A stretch of 64,000 bases of DNA from Anabas testudineus (GCF_900324465.2 NC_046627.1:21477413-21541412), one strand, 5' to 3'; positions 38,760 through 50,013 are shown, numbered from the stretch's first letter. The notes: generated by a model not told the origin, from the sequence alone. Numbers and translations are program-made.

Positions 38760-39611
38760 ATGCCACTGATCGTGGTCCCCACATCCCAGGTGCTATGGGT
38801 GCGTGTAGCTGCCCTAGTGTTCACCTGCGTGGCGTTCAGCGTTGCCGCACATGGGGCCTCGTTGCCCAGTGGAGGCATGGCAGACTGGTGCATCTTCTGC
38901 TGGGCGTTTAGCTTTGCCTGCACCCTGTTGGTCCTGCTTGTGGAGCTGTTCGGCCTTCAGGCTAGAGCCCCAGTGTCCTGGACCAATTTCCCCATCACTA
39001 TCGCCTGCTACGCTGCCCTCCTCTGCTTCTCCGCCTCTGTCATCTTTCCACTGTTTTTCCTCAAGAACCAGCATGTCTCAGGTGAGACTCGTGACTATCG
39101 CATTGCCTCCACAGTCTTCTCCTGCCTGGCAACGGTGGCCTACTTGGGGGAGGTGAGCCTGACCAAAGCGAGGCCGGGAGAAGTGGCTGGTTACATGGCT
39201 ACAGCTCCGGGCCTGTTGAAAGTGTGCCAGACCTTTGTGGCCTGTGTGATCTTCATCCTGGTCAGCGAACCCGTTTCCTATAACCAGCATGCAGCACTCA
39301 AGTGGTGCATGGCGGTGTACTGCATCTGCTTCATCCTCTCCATGGCTGTTGTGGTGCTGTGTGTGGGGGAGTGCACCGGCTGTCTCCCCATCCCCTTCTC
39401 CAAGTTCCTGTCAGCATATGGTCTCCTGGCAGTCATCATGTACTTGACCGCTACCATCATCTGGCCTGTGTTCCAGTTTGATAAACGATACCATGGTGGA
39501 AGCTATTACTCATCAAACCTGATCGCTGTGGCAGTGCTCACTGCCCTCAACCTCCTGCTTTATGTCGCTGACCTGGCCTACACTGCCAGACTGGTATTTG
39601 TCAGTGCCTGA
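38760..39611 (+). CDS. myadm: myeloid-associated differentiation marker-like, two MARVEL domains
   Basis: A single coding exon of 283 residues, preceded by an acceptor (ctttttttcttttgcag, exon from 38,622), so the coding part is intronless as in mammalian MYADM. Two four-helix MARVEL domains follow each other. Diagnostic stretches are WTNFPITIACYAALLCFSAS, ARPGEVAGYMATAPGLLKV, QTFVACVIFILVSEP and YVADLAYTARLVFV, all close to the mammalian MYADM pattern. The protein would sit in the plasma membrane with about eight helices. Mammalian MYADM organises ordered membrane domains and Rac1 location. No signal peptide or break is seen. It stands alone between arhgef11 and the GIMAP cluster. Fish have several MYADM-like genes, so one-to-one orthology is open. 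Confidence 0.93.
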   Translation: MPLIVVPTSQVLWVRVAALVFTCVAFSVAAHGASLPSGGMADWCIFCWAFSFACTLLVLLVELFGLQARAPVSWTNFPITIACYAALLCFSASVIFPLFFLKNQHVSGETRDYRIASTVFSCLATVAYLGEVSLTKARPGEVAGYMATAPGLLKVCQTFVACVIFILVSEPVSYNQHAALKWCMAVYCICFILSMAVVVLCVGECTGCLPIPFSKFLSAYGLLAVIMYLTATIIWPVFQFDKRYHGGSYYSSNLIAVAVLTALNLLLYVADLAYTARLVFVSA

Positions 39612-40026
39612 AAACAATGGAAGACTCCTCTTTTCTTGTCTAACTCTAAAATGCTGAAATATTTTGTGTGCATATACAGCACTGGTTTGTATATCCCCAG
39701 ATATCTGCAACAACAGTATTAGCCTCTAATGTGAATTGACTTTTGTTAATTGTGGAGCCTAAATGTGTGAAAAAACAAAAACTAGGTCAGCTTAATTTAC
39801 TGAAGTCAAACACACTGGAGAAGTGCACTGTTTTAGTTTTTATTGGAAAGAAATGTATTTATCTAAAACACACAGTTTCTGGTGAGAAGACTGATGTGCT
39901 CACTATGTTTTTGTTTTTTTACTTAAGGTTTTGAAAATCTATTTTACTTGTTTGTCTTGATATCAACTTACAAGAGATTTGCATACAAGTATTTGAAAGA
40001 ATATAATCTGACCACATTTCCCAACC

Positions 40027-40032
40027 AATAAA
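40027..40032 (+). promoter_or_regulatory. myadm: polyadenylation signal of the MYADM-like gene
   Basis: AATAAA about 415 bases past the stop codon, the first good signal downstream, followed by a T/G-rich stretch (ttatttgttaaagtgcatatgtg). Confidence 0.6.
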
Positions 40033-41387
40033 TATTATTTGTTAAAGTGCATATGTGAGTCAGACAACTGTTTGTTCAGTAATTACTGACATGGACTGTG
40101 AAATAACACTGCTAGGATAAATCTAGTAAGCATTTGTAATAATTATAATAATAATTATATTAACCAGGGAGTCTTGCATTTTAATCACTTTGTAAAAGAA
40201 AAAATAATTCATTATACAAATGAAAGAGACAGTGGTACAGCAAATTAAACCACAGTATGTTTTTAGTGCTTTTATCAATGATATTTTCAGAATAGATGAT
40301 GTAATTCTGAATCACGTTGAAATGAATTGATAGTGTTTGTTAGATGTAATACTGAGTTTCAGGTTGGGACTAAAATGAGTTTAAAATATTATGGTATGAA
40401 GACACAGAAAGAGATAAGATGTGAAAAAAGTAAATCTAAATGATTTTTGGGCAGCAAACTCACTACTCATCAAGAAGCTTCTTCAGTCTGAGGCTAGTTG
40501 GTTAGAGGCACAAATTTATCCTCCAGGTTCACACCGGGTGGATGTGTGAATTGGACCTGATCTTTCTGGTGGTTGATGAAAGAGCCGCATGATAAATAGA
40601 AGACAGGTTGTGTCTAAGGCCTCCACCTCTGTTCAGTGACGGGGGTGGTTATTTGCACATCTATAACCCCTCACTCAAACTACTAGTCCCCTGCCCAATA
40701 TGTGGACATCATTGCCCTCAAATGAGTGTCCTGTCCTGGAGGATAAAATGGTGGACCTATATTCTAATATGTGTGCTTCTATTTTTAGTCAACCTGGAGG
40801 AAAAATTAATATAGTGTTTATGCCAGTATAACATTAAATGTATTAACAGTCTGGGCAACAAAGATGTGAGTGACACCAAATGCTTCTGAGATAAAGCAAA
40901 TGGACAGACAAGTGAAAACCTACATAGCCTGTATAGGTACTGGTAGAGATGGATAGAAACTGTATCATTAAAAATATTCTCATGTAATATGCAGTAGTTT
41001 CAGTTATATGTACTTCTATTCAGTCAGTTTCCTTCAGTTGGTTTAATGTCTGATTGTGCTATAATTGATAATCCTGAAGCAGAAAAAACATTTACACATT
41101 CACAATAGTGTTAATTATTAAGATTTAAATGGCATCATGAAAAAGGAAAAATTCATAATTCATTTCAATAAATTGCTTCTTTATCTCTCCATTAACCTGT
41201 AAAAATGCAACACAAGAGCATGTGAAATTACACTATACTAAGTGGATCACAAGTATTCTTCCATAAAGGAGGTTCTTATATGGAAGAATACTGGTCAGTA
41301 ACATTTCAGCAGTGTAGTTCAGATAATTCTTATCTCAGCATTTTGCAGTAAATGCATCTGAGAATTTAATCTCCTAATATTCAATTC
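40033..41387. other. gene-free spacer with a short perfect hairpin
   Basis: AT-rich DNA without a supported gene. At 41252-41265 and 41279-41292 two perfect 14-base arms (agtattcttccata / tatggaagaatact) face each other across a 13-base loop. Confidence 0.5.
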
Positions 41388-42370
41388 AGTTTTATTTGTA
41401 TAGCACCAATTAACAACAGAAGTTATCTCAAGGCACTTTACAGTGTAAGGTTTTGGTCAACAGTGGAGAGGAAAAACTCCCTTTAGAAGAAGAAACCTCC
41501 AGCAGAACCAGGCACATAATGGGCGGCCATCTGCCTCGACCGGTTGAGGTGAGTGGAAAAAGAAGAGAGAAAAGAACATCAGGCAATAAAGACAACAACA
41601 AGCAGCAAGAACATTGGGCAGATGAACTGGATTCTGGAGATGTACAGCTACAAACACAACTACAGGAGAGAGAAGACACAAAGTTAATGACATGCAATGG
41701 TGGCATTTGCATTGATACAGGAGTAATGAGAGAAGAGCTCAGTTTATCAATAGAGTTGCCCCAGCAGACTAACCTATAGCAGCATGACTAAGAGATGGTT
41801 CAGAATCACCTGATCCATCTCTAACTATAAGCTTTATAAAAAAGGAAAGTTTTAAGTCTTAAATGTGGAGAGGGTGTCTGCCTCCTGAACCTGAACTGGG
41901 AGCTGGTTCCACAGGAGAGGGGCTTGGTAGCTAAAGGCTCTGCCTCCCATTCTACAATTGGAAACTCTAGGAACCACAAGTAAACCTGCAGTCTGAGAAC
42001 GGAGAGTTCTGCTTGGAAGATAAGGAACTATGAGGTCTTTGAGATAAGATGGAGCCTGATTATTAAGGGATTTATAAGTGAGGAGAAGAATTTTAAATTC
42101 AATTCTGGATTTAACAGGGAGCCAATGGAGAGAAGCTAACGTTGGAGAAATATGATCTCTCTTGCTAATTCCAGTCAGAACTCTGGCTGCAGCATTTTGG
42201 ATTAACTGGAGGCTTTTTAATGAGTTATTGGGACATCCTATTAATAAGGAATTACAATAGTCCGGTCTGGAAGTGACAAATGCATGGACTAGTTTTTCAG
42301 CATTACTTTGGGACAGGATGCTCCTAATTTTAACAATGTTTCCTAGGTGAAAAAAGGCAGTTCTAGAGAT
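41388..42370 (-). mobile_element. L2/CR1-type LINE, 3' end with reverse transcriptase C-terminus
   Basis: Read on the minus strand, about 42,290-41,830 encodes the C-terminal part of an L2-type reverse transcriptase. Blocks are SRPDYCNSLLIGCPNN, SLKSLQLIQNAAARV, LASLHWLPVKSRI and SRTLRSQTAGLLVVPRVSN. A 3'UTR follows down to the tail GCTATACAAATAAAACTGAA at about 41,390, which ends in the TGAATTGAAT-type tail known for fish L2 copies. The 5' two-thirds is missing, the usual 5' truncation. Plus-strand frames across it are chance. Confidence 0.85.
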
Positions 42371-42858
42371 TTGAAAAAATAAAAATTTAAATATTGAATA
42401 AATAGGTTACATTTTATTTTTCTGTTTTCATTTTTCCGACACACCTCTCTCGTGTAAAACTGTATAAGATGGTAAATTTATTTCTTAGCCCTTTTTACTT
42501 CAACTACAATCCTACAGGCAGACTTTAGTCTCATGTTGATTTTATCAAAGATTTCTTCATTGTCTTATTGGTTTTGGTTAGAAAGTATCAGATCTGAAAT
42601 TGTGTTTCCTAATGCAACTTAAAATATGATCGTTACATTATCACATCTATCGGTGTGGAAACTAAGTGGGTGTCTAAAACTAGATGAGGACAACAGGAAA
42701 CTTACCCACAGTCAGCTTTGTGGCAGATTCAGGAAATAATCATTCTGCACTTTTTCTAGATTGTGGGCAGCAGATTGAAGTTACCACTAAATTGCCGCTA
42801 CAGTACATAACCTTTGTTGGTCTTCATTAATCCTAATAACATAACACAACACAACAAA

Positions 42859-44631
42859 ATGGACTCAGAGAGAGCCAGAAGTGTTTGTGAGTCTGAAGAT
42901 GGCTGTCTTTCTGAAACAATCATGTTTCAACAGATTTGGGAAGCTGCAAAGAAAAAAAAGAAAAAAAGAACAGGGTGGATGAGAGAAATGCACCAGCATG
43001 AACACGTGTTCATGTAAGAAGTCAGGAAGTCACATTGAGAAACTCTACAGGAAATATATTCGTCTACAAACTGGCGGTCTGGTCTCTTCAGTTAATGTCA
43101 CTCCACGAAGACTGCTTCACTTTTCACTACAACACAAATCGACAGTAGGTTTATTTATTTATTACTGTTATTACACTGTATTTGAATCTATAAGACATAA
43201 ATTAAAATACCTGCTTCGTTTAATAGTTGCTACAATAATGTCTTTACATTTTAAAACTGAAGCGTACGCCTACTTTCAGTAAATACTTTAGTGTTGTAGT
43301 ATGTAGTATATGACAGCTGCAGCATATAATTTAAAAACTTATTTTTTCTGGTCATCAGAGAAATCAGATTTTTGACTTTTGAGGATTTTTGTTGCATATT
43401 TTTGAAAATAATATATGAAAATGACAATTAGGTAAATGTAATTACTTCTAAACATTATTATCTTTTAGTGTCAACTACAAGGAGAATTGTCATCTTGGGA
43501 AAAACTGGAGCTGGGAAAAGCAGCTTGGCCAACACACTATTTGGAGAAGAAGTGTTCACTATTGACCATACTCAAAACTCTGAAACTAGAGAATGTCAAG
43601 CAGAAACCAAATCAGTCAATGGAAGAAACATCACTCTGATTGACACTCCTGGTTTATTTGACACTGACAGACCTGAGGAGGAGATGAAGGCTGAGATAGT
43701 GAGGTGTATCACAGAGTGCGCTCCTGGGCCTCATGCTTTTCTCATTGTGCTTAAAGTGGAGAAATTTACTGTGCATGAGAAAGCTGTCATCACTAAAATA
43801 AGTGAATACTTCTCTGAAGAGGTTTTCAAATATGCAACAGTTCTCTTCACTCACGGCAATCAGCTCCCTGAAGGACAGACAATCAAGGATTTCGTCAGCC
43901 AGAACAAGCTCATGAGTGATCTGGTGATGAAGTGTGGCGGCCGGTGCCACATCTTTGATAATAAATACTGGAACCAAGTGGATACATACAGGAGCAACCA
44001 GTTCCAGGTGGAGGACCTCTTAAAAACAATTGACAAGATGGTGATGGAAAACAATGGAGGCTGCTATACCAATGAGCTGCTACAAGTGGTGCAGGCAAAA
44101 ATACAACAAGAGGAAGAAAATATTAGACAGTCAGCAGGAAACATGTCAGAGGAAGAGATCACACAGTGGGCTAAGAACAACGTCTTTGAGGAGCTTATGA
44201 TCGTAGTGGCAGGTGTTACTACAGGTACTTTGATGGGAGCTTTTTTTGGTTTAGTAGTCGCGGTTGGAGTAGTTTGTACAGTTTTAAAGTCTTCTTCTAG
44301 ATCAGTACAGTTACGACAGGCTATAGCCAAAACAGCATCGGTAGCAGGAGGAGCAGCATTAGGAGCAATAGGAGGAACAGCAGCAGGAGGAACAGCAGTG
44401 ACAGCTGGAACAGTAATAGCCACAGTTACAGCTGGATGTGCTGCAGCAGGAGCAGTGAAAGGAGGGTTAATAGGATACGATGAGGCTGAGGGAGCAGATA
44501 CACCAAGGGAAGCAGCAAAGAAGACAGTGGATGCTGTCAAGAGGGAAGCCCAATCCATCTTAGATAAAACAAATGAAGTTTATGATAAACTGTCACAGAC
44601 AAAGTCAAAACACAGTCAAAACATGAAGTGA
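42859..44631 (+). CDS. GIMAP/AIG1-family GTPase with Gly/Ala-rich C-terminal region
   Basis: Two coding exons, 42859-42886 (MDSERARSVL, donor gtgagt) and 43469-44631 (acceptor ttttag), join in phase to 396 residues. G1 is GKTGAGKSS (about 18-26). G3 is DTPGLFD, followed by the GIMAP pattern TDRPEEEM. The GIMAP box is HAFLIVLKVEKFT, and THGNQL lies at the G4 position. After the GTPase domain comes a charged helix (QAKIQQEEENIR), then a long Gly/Ala-rich hydrophobic stretch (about 240-345, with AGGAALGAIGGTAAGGTA), which could insert into membranes as glycine-zipper segments do, and a Lys-rich end. GIMAPs are switch GTPases on membranes of immune cells. AATAAA lies at 45088. Intact. Naming to a specific GIMAP number is not justified. 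Confidence 0.88.
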
Positions 44632-45301
44632 GAGGTGGATGTCTAGAAGAAGGTGAAGAGGACATTTCCTCATCTAAATCTAATCTTTTCATCACTGATC
44701 TCATTATATTTACAGTATTGAGGTGTTCCTTTCAAACGCGTTCCTTTTCATCAGAGGTTCAAACTTTAGTTGGTTTATTATCACTTCACACTGCTCCACC
44801 TCCTGTTGTCACCTCACTGGTCCCAGAACAACTCTATTATTTGTAACATCTTTCTTAAAGAATACTAGGGTCAGTGTTTTTCCTCTTCACTTTGACTGAA
44901 ACCTTAGATAATTTCATAGATAAGACATATGACACATGATTTTAAACTGCTAATGCATCTATTCAGATCTTTTTGTTGTTGTTATTGTTGATAATGATTT
45001 AATTGTTATAACTGGTAACTGCAGTGGTAATCATGTAATTACTGTAATATTTAGATATTATACTAAATAAGTTGAGATTGCATTGTAAATAAATATACTT
45101 GAGCACTGAGAGACAGTTACATTTTTATCAATTGAATTTAGTTTATTGTTTTATTACATTTGAAGCATTTCTTTTTTATTTCATGTCCTCTTTCATAATT
45201 TGTATTCTTGATTTTGGTTTTTAAATTTAAGCTCAGCTCAGAATTAAACATTAATCTTTATTACTATTATCTGCTATTTTGTTGTTTGTGATAATTAATT
45301 T
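44632..45301 (+). other. 3'UTR and 3' flank of the first GIMAP gene
   Basis: Noncoding, with a polyadenylation signal AATAAA at 45088-45093. The whole stretch is copied, with changes, at 47,600-48,224. Confidence 0.65.
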
Positions 45302-45400
45302 CAGAATCAGAATCTTTTTATTTCATATGGACATAACATATACATTGAACAACCAAATGTAATGCTTCTGAAAAGTGCTTGCCTATATTTTCAGATGCAG
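45302..45400 (-). repeat. probable retroposon 3' tail
   Basis: The block tcagaatcagaatcttttta is the reverse complement of the AATAAAGATTCTGATTCTGA tail common on fish retroposons. The element body is short or decayed. Confidence 0.4.
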
Positions 45401-45761
45401 ATCTTTGATTATTTGTAGTTTAACTTGCTATTAAATTTGTAATGATGGACATTACAGTGTTTGTTGACACTGTAGGATTGGATTAAGGTGTACCTGAAAA
45501 GAACTAAAACCAAAAGTAAGTAGACAGGAACAAAACCTGTTTACAGGAGTCCAGATTTTGTAACAATGTAACATCAAGCTTCAATAACAAGGACATCCAT
45601 TGTGTGATTTACTTATTCCATTAGCTTTCCACAGAGAACCGAGACAAACTGATACATAAACAAAGCAAGAGACAAACTTTAGCAAGACTGAAGAAGAGTC
45701 ACGACATCTTTGTGCTCCGAGCAATTTGAAATCTCTGCGTTGGTTTGTTTTTTTCCAAAAC

Positions 45762-45768
45762 ATGAGTG
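45762..45768 (+). pseudogene. orphan GIMAP-type first exon (ATG AGT G)
   Basis: ATGAGTG followed by the donor gtaagt has the same form as the tiny GIMAP first exons at 50,007 and 51,188 (two codons plus one base). No matching GTPase exon follows before the 3' fragment at 47,240, so a gene here seems to have been lost between these two remnants. Confidence 0.35.
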
Positions 45769-45989
45769 GTAAGTCACTTCTTCTCATTTATTCTGTTGTA
45801 GTAGTGATCACTTACAGAATTATAGGCATAAAGACATAAAGCAAGAACAAAACAAGAGACAAAACTTAGCAAGACTAAATAAAAGTTACAACATCTTTGC
45901 AATTTTAAATATCTGCACTTGAGTGACAAAGAACAGAAACAAAGGGATTTGGAGCTTTTCAGAGATGTTTAGCTCATTTATGATGAATC

Positions 45990-46345
45990 TGCCCTTTTCT
46001 TGTTTCACAATAAAAAGCTGAAATGAAATGTCTTGTTGATCTAAGGAATGCAGCAAAACACCAAAACTCATAATTATAAAAGCTTAGAACTTGTGATTGT
46101 ATATTCCCAGATATATGCATTGGCAGTATTGACTTCAAATGTGAATAGATATTTATCAATGTTTATTGAACCTAAATGTATGAAAAACAAAAGCTAGGTC
46201 TGTTTAGTCCACTGAAATCAAACACACTGGAGAACACAGAGAAAACCCCAAAGTGCAAATTTTTATTAAATTTTATTTATCCAGGACACACAGACACGCT
46301 GGTTTCTGGTGAGAGAGCTGGTGTGTTCAGTGAGGTTTTTTTTAT
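45990..46345 (+). pseudogene. relic of the MYADM-like 3'UTR
   Basis: Matches 39,625-39,925 by eye in order. Examples are ttttcttgt..taaaa.gctgaaat, tatattcccagatat.tgca, cctaaatgt.tgaaaaacaaaa, actaggtcag/gctaggtctg, aaacacactggaga, and the ccaggacacacag region ending in tttctggtgaga. No MARVEL coding part is left. It is therefore a decayed duplicate of the myadm-like gene's 3' end. Confidence 0.7.
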
Positions 46346-46379
46346 CCTTGGTATGCACATAATATCAGACTGAGTAAGT

Positions 46380-47225
46380 CAATGCGGTTATACTGAGTGG
46401 AAAAACGTATTTGAGTGGCAGCAGAGTTTGAAAACTGTGTCCTGTGGAAAATTAGACATCTTTTCAAGTCTTAGGCTCCCTCCTCATAGTTGTGTCTCAA
46501 ATGAACAGGCCCTGCATTAGCATCTTTGATGAAAACCTTTTTTGCACCAGTTCTTGGAGTTTTGTAGGAAATTCTGAGAGTGAGTTGAGAAGCAGGAGTG
46601 TTAGTTATATATCTTTTCAATATTTATGAAGTGATAATTATCAGCAATAAAATTAAAGTGGCTGGAATAAACATAATTTAGGACTTAGGATATCCGGGCT
46701 CCTCAACTAAAAGTCTATAACGTCCAGTCACATTTTGTGATGTTGTGATTTAACATTTTGCAGCAACCACAGCAGAACAGGTTCAGTGGCTTTACTGTTT
46801 CAGCTGAAGGGTGAATAGAGGCACCATTATGTGTCTATTCATCTCTTCACTAAGCTCTTCGCTGAATTTTGAATTCTCTTTCTCTCACTCACTGCTTCTC
46901 TTTACCGTATAAAACAATTTGTATCATGTGTACTACGCAAGTTACTTTTTAAAAATCCTGTTGTATATGAGCTGATACACGTATTCTGCCCCCTAGTGGA
47001 TCATCATTCCACTGAAGGCACTGTCAGGGCTTTTTTTAATGTCTTCGAAATACAGCCATTGTGAAATCATTCACACAAGATCTTTGCTAATTTTTTAACA
47101 AGTTAAAGTAAGAGTAACCTTCATATTGTTACTTTTTCTAAAAGAAATAGTTTCTGTATTGAAACAATTAATAATTACTTTCTTTATATTACAGTTAAAT
47201 AGTGTTACAGACATATGTATCAAAT
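46380..47225. other. gene-free stretch inside the GIMAP cluster
   Basis: No supported coding region. It lies between the myadm relic and the broken GIMAP 3' copy and probably holds decayed GIMAP intron or exon DNA. I cannot align it by eye. Confidence 0.4.
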
Positions 47226-47239
47226 TGTGCAGAGGAGGT

Positions 47240-48224
47240 TTTTGAAGCAGTTTGTACAGTTTTAAAGTCTTCTGCTAAGTCAGTACAGTTACGACAAGCT
47301 ATAGCCAAAACAGCAACATTGGCAGGAGGAGCAGCATTAGTAGCAATAGGAGGAGCAGCAGCAGCTGGAACAGTAATAGCCACAGTTACAGCTGGATGTG
47401 CTGCAGCAGGAGCAGTGAAAGGAGCGTTAATAGGATACGATGAGGCTGAGGGAGCAGATACACAAGGGAAGCAGCAAAGAAGACACTGGAGGCTGTCAAG
47501 AGGGAAGCCCAATCCATCTTAGATAAAACAAATGAAGTTTATGATAAACTGTCACAGACAAAGTCAAAACACAGTCACAACATGTAGTGAGAGGTGAGAT
47601 GTCTAGAAGAAGGTGAAGAGGACATTTCCTCATCTAAATCGAATCTTTTCATCACTGATCTCATTATATTTACAGTATCCAGGTGTAACGCGTTGTACCT
47701 TTTCATCAGAGGTTCAAACTTTAGTTGGTTTATTATCACCAACTATACACTGCGCCGACCTCTGTCGACTTAGGTTAAGTCAAGTATTATTTGTGTAATC
47801 CTTCTTAAAGATTACTAGGGGAGACTGTTTCCTTTTCACTTTAGATGACTTCAAAGATTGGACTTGCAACACATGATTTTAAACTTCTAATGCACCTATT
47901 CAGACATTTGTTGTTGTTATTTTTGATAATGATTTAATTGTTATAACTGGTAACTGCAGTGGTAATAATATAATTACTGTAATTTTTAGATATTATACTA
48001 AATAAGTTGAGATTGCATTCTAAATAAATATACTTGAGCACTGAGAGACATTTACATTTTTTATCAATTGGATTGAGTTTATTGTTTTATTACATTTGAA
48101 GTATTTTTTAAATTTTTTTTTATTCTTGATTTTGGCTTTGAAATTTAAGGTCAGCCCAGAATTAAACATTAATCTTTATTATCATTATCATCTGCTTTTT
48201 TGTTGTTTGTGATGATTAATTTCT
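47240..48224 (+). pseudogene. broken GIMAP 3' fragment, copy of 44,270-45,301
   Basis: Encodes the Gly/Ala-rich C-terminal region of the first GIMAP gene (SVQLRQAIAKTA, TVIATVTAGCAAAGAVKG, GYDEAEGADT), with several codons lost. The frame shifts at about 47,460, where one base is missing after GATACAC. The remainder, through the stop and 3'UTR, still matches the intact gene until about 48,224. The GTPase domain and the P-loop are absent. A short open frame remains but cannot encode a working GIMAP. Confidence 0.8.
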
Positions 48225-49500
48225 GAGAAGTTCTTGCTGTTACATGCCACCAGGATATACAGTCAAGACATCGGGATGTCATTGGGGCTGGATAAGTGTG
48301 GTCGGATGGTAGCAAGGAGAGCAAAGATAGTCAGAACTGAGGGGATAGAACTACTAGAAGGCAATATAGCAGATGTCGAGGTTAGCTACAAATACCTTAG
48401 AATCCCACAGGCAGATGGTAACTGTGAAAAGGCTGCAAGGAAAACAGCAACCACTAAGTACCTCCGAAGGGTAAGGAAAGTCAGCTGAATGGGAAGAACA
48501 AAGTCTGGGTGATCAACACCTACATCCTCCCGGTCATCAGGTATCCCACTGACATAATAAGGTGGCCAAAGGAGGAGATGGAAGCCACTGACGTCAAGAC
48601 AAGGAAGGTCTTTACAATGCACGGAGGGTTTCACCCCAAATCCAGCACCCTGAGACTGTATGCTAAGCGGAAGGAAGGAGGTCAAGGATTAGTGAGCGTC
48701 AAAGCCACTATCCAGGATGAAACAACTAAGCTCAATGAATACATCAGTAAGGTCCCAACTGATGGCGTGCTTAGCGAATACCTCAGGCAGCAGGCTCCAG
48801 AGGAGCAAGAGAAGGAAGAGGAGGAACCCTCATTTAAGGACAAGCCCCTGCACTGTATGTACCACCGTCAGATAGAAGAAGTGGCTGATCTCGACAAATC
48901 CTACCAGTGGCTGGATAAAGCTGGACTGAAAGACAGCACAGAGGCACTGATCCTAGCAGCACAGGAGCAGGTTCTGAGTACAAGATCAATAGAAGCCCGG
49001 GATCTACCATACCAGGCAGGACCCCAGGTCCAGGCTGTGCAAAGATGCCCCTGAAACAATCTAGCACATTACAGCAGGATGCAAGATGCTAGCAGGCAGG
49101 GCACACATGGAACACCATAACCAAGTGGCCGGCCTAGTGTACAAGAACATCTGTGCCGAGTACAGGCTGGAAGTCCCATAGTCAAAATTGGACACACCTC
49201 CAAAGGTGGTTGAGAATGATCGAGCTAAGTACCAAGGGCTGAAAGAAGAGCTTGAAAAGATGTGGATGGTGAAGGCACAAGTGGTACCGTTGGTGATAGG
49301 AACACTGGAGGCTGTAACTCCCAAGCTGGGAGAGTGAGTCCAGCAGATCCCAGGAACAACATCTGAGATCTCTGTCCAGAAGAGTGCAGTTGTAGGAACA
49401 GCTAAGATACTGCGCAGGACCCTCAAGCTCCCAGGCCCCTGGTAGAGGACCCGAGCTTGAAGCAATAAGACCGCTCCAAGGAAGGAGCGAGTGGGGATTT
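48225..49500 (+). mobile_element. REL-endonuclease-type LINE fragment, copy 1
   Basis: Two offset frames encode the end of a non-LTR reverse transcriptase and its C-terminal domain. Blocks are GMSLGLDKCGRMVARRAKIV, GNIADVEVSYKYL, MHGGFHPKSSTLRLYAKRKE and GGQGLVSVKATIQDETTKLN. Then comes a region that held the zinc-knuckle and restriction-like endonuclease. From about 49,195 the frame runs TPPKVVENDRAKYQGLKEEL and ends KILRRTLKLPGPW, so the segment carrying the endonuclease core is missing. It is 5' truncated and frameshifted. The clade is R2/R4/NeSL-like; I cannot say which. Confidence 0.75.
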
Positions 49501-49861
49501 TTTATATAGTTTAGATATCAAGTGAAGTTATTGCTAATTACCGGTACCTAAGTAGTAAAAAAATGCCTGTTCAGAATTTCATGATAGTTGAAATATTTCA
49601 GTTAGGACCAAAGCAGTGACCAACTCTGATGACTAATGAACATCCCTCCAACATTACTGTGGACGAGAGCCAAGAACTCCGAACTTGTCGACCTAACTGT
49701 ATCAGTCAGCCAACAAACAGACTACTTTTCTGTTTTATTTGCTTGATTCCAGTGTAATGCAGTAACATTATCATACTTCCTGAGTCATTTATTGAGTTAC
49801 ATAAATATTTTGCTTTCTCAATGTATAACTCTCTCCACGTGTAAGGAACAACCCTGTGTGT

Positions 49862-49866
<5 letters not shown>

Positions 49867-49898
<32 letters not shown>
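49867..49898. repeat. (CA)n microsatellite upstream of the GIMAP first exon
   Basis: About sixteen CA units. The right copy at 61,967 is a unit or so different in length. Confidence 0.9.
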
Positions 49899-49904
<6 letters not shown>

Positions 49905-49916
49905 ACACTTTAGACA

Positions 49917-49934
49917 AAAAGTGAAAAGTGAAAG
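49917..49934 (+). promoter_or_regulatory. IRF/ISRE-like element, two AAGTGA cores
   Basis: aaaagtgaaaagtgaaag holds two AAGTGA hexamers, the core bound by interferon regulatory factors, 73 bases before the ATG at 50,007. The identical motif lies at 62,017-62,034 in the second unit. A third, minus-strand site (AGAAAGTGAAAGAG) lies near 50,310-50,325. Confidence 0.55.
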
Positions 49935-50006
49935 TACAATTAAACAGTTGGACCAGTGAAGACATTTCGACAGGATTCAACACCTTCATCTCTACACATT
50001 AACAAT

Positions 50007-50013
50007 ATGGCTG
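50007..50013 (+). CDS. alternative first coding exon (ATG GCT G) of the GIMAP unit
   Basis: ATGGCTG followed by gtaagt, a strong donor. The reading phase (one base over) matches the acceptor of the exon at 51,347, so it could replace the first exon at 51,188, giving MAV instead of MRV. It may equally be the start of a gene that was lost. Copied at 62,107-62,113. Confidence 0.45.

Noticed and set aside
41453-41779. Plus-strand open frame of 108 codons.
   Set aside because: It lies in the 3'UTR of a minus-strand L2-type LINE and resembles no protein I know.
48386-49465. Minus-strand frames across the LINE copies, identical in both units.
   Set aside because: They are complements of the LINE coding sequence, and identity between units follows from the duplication.
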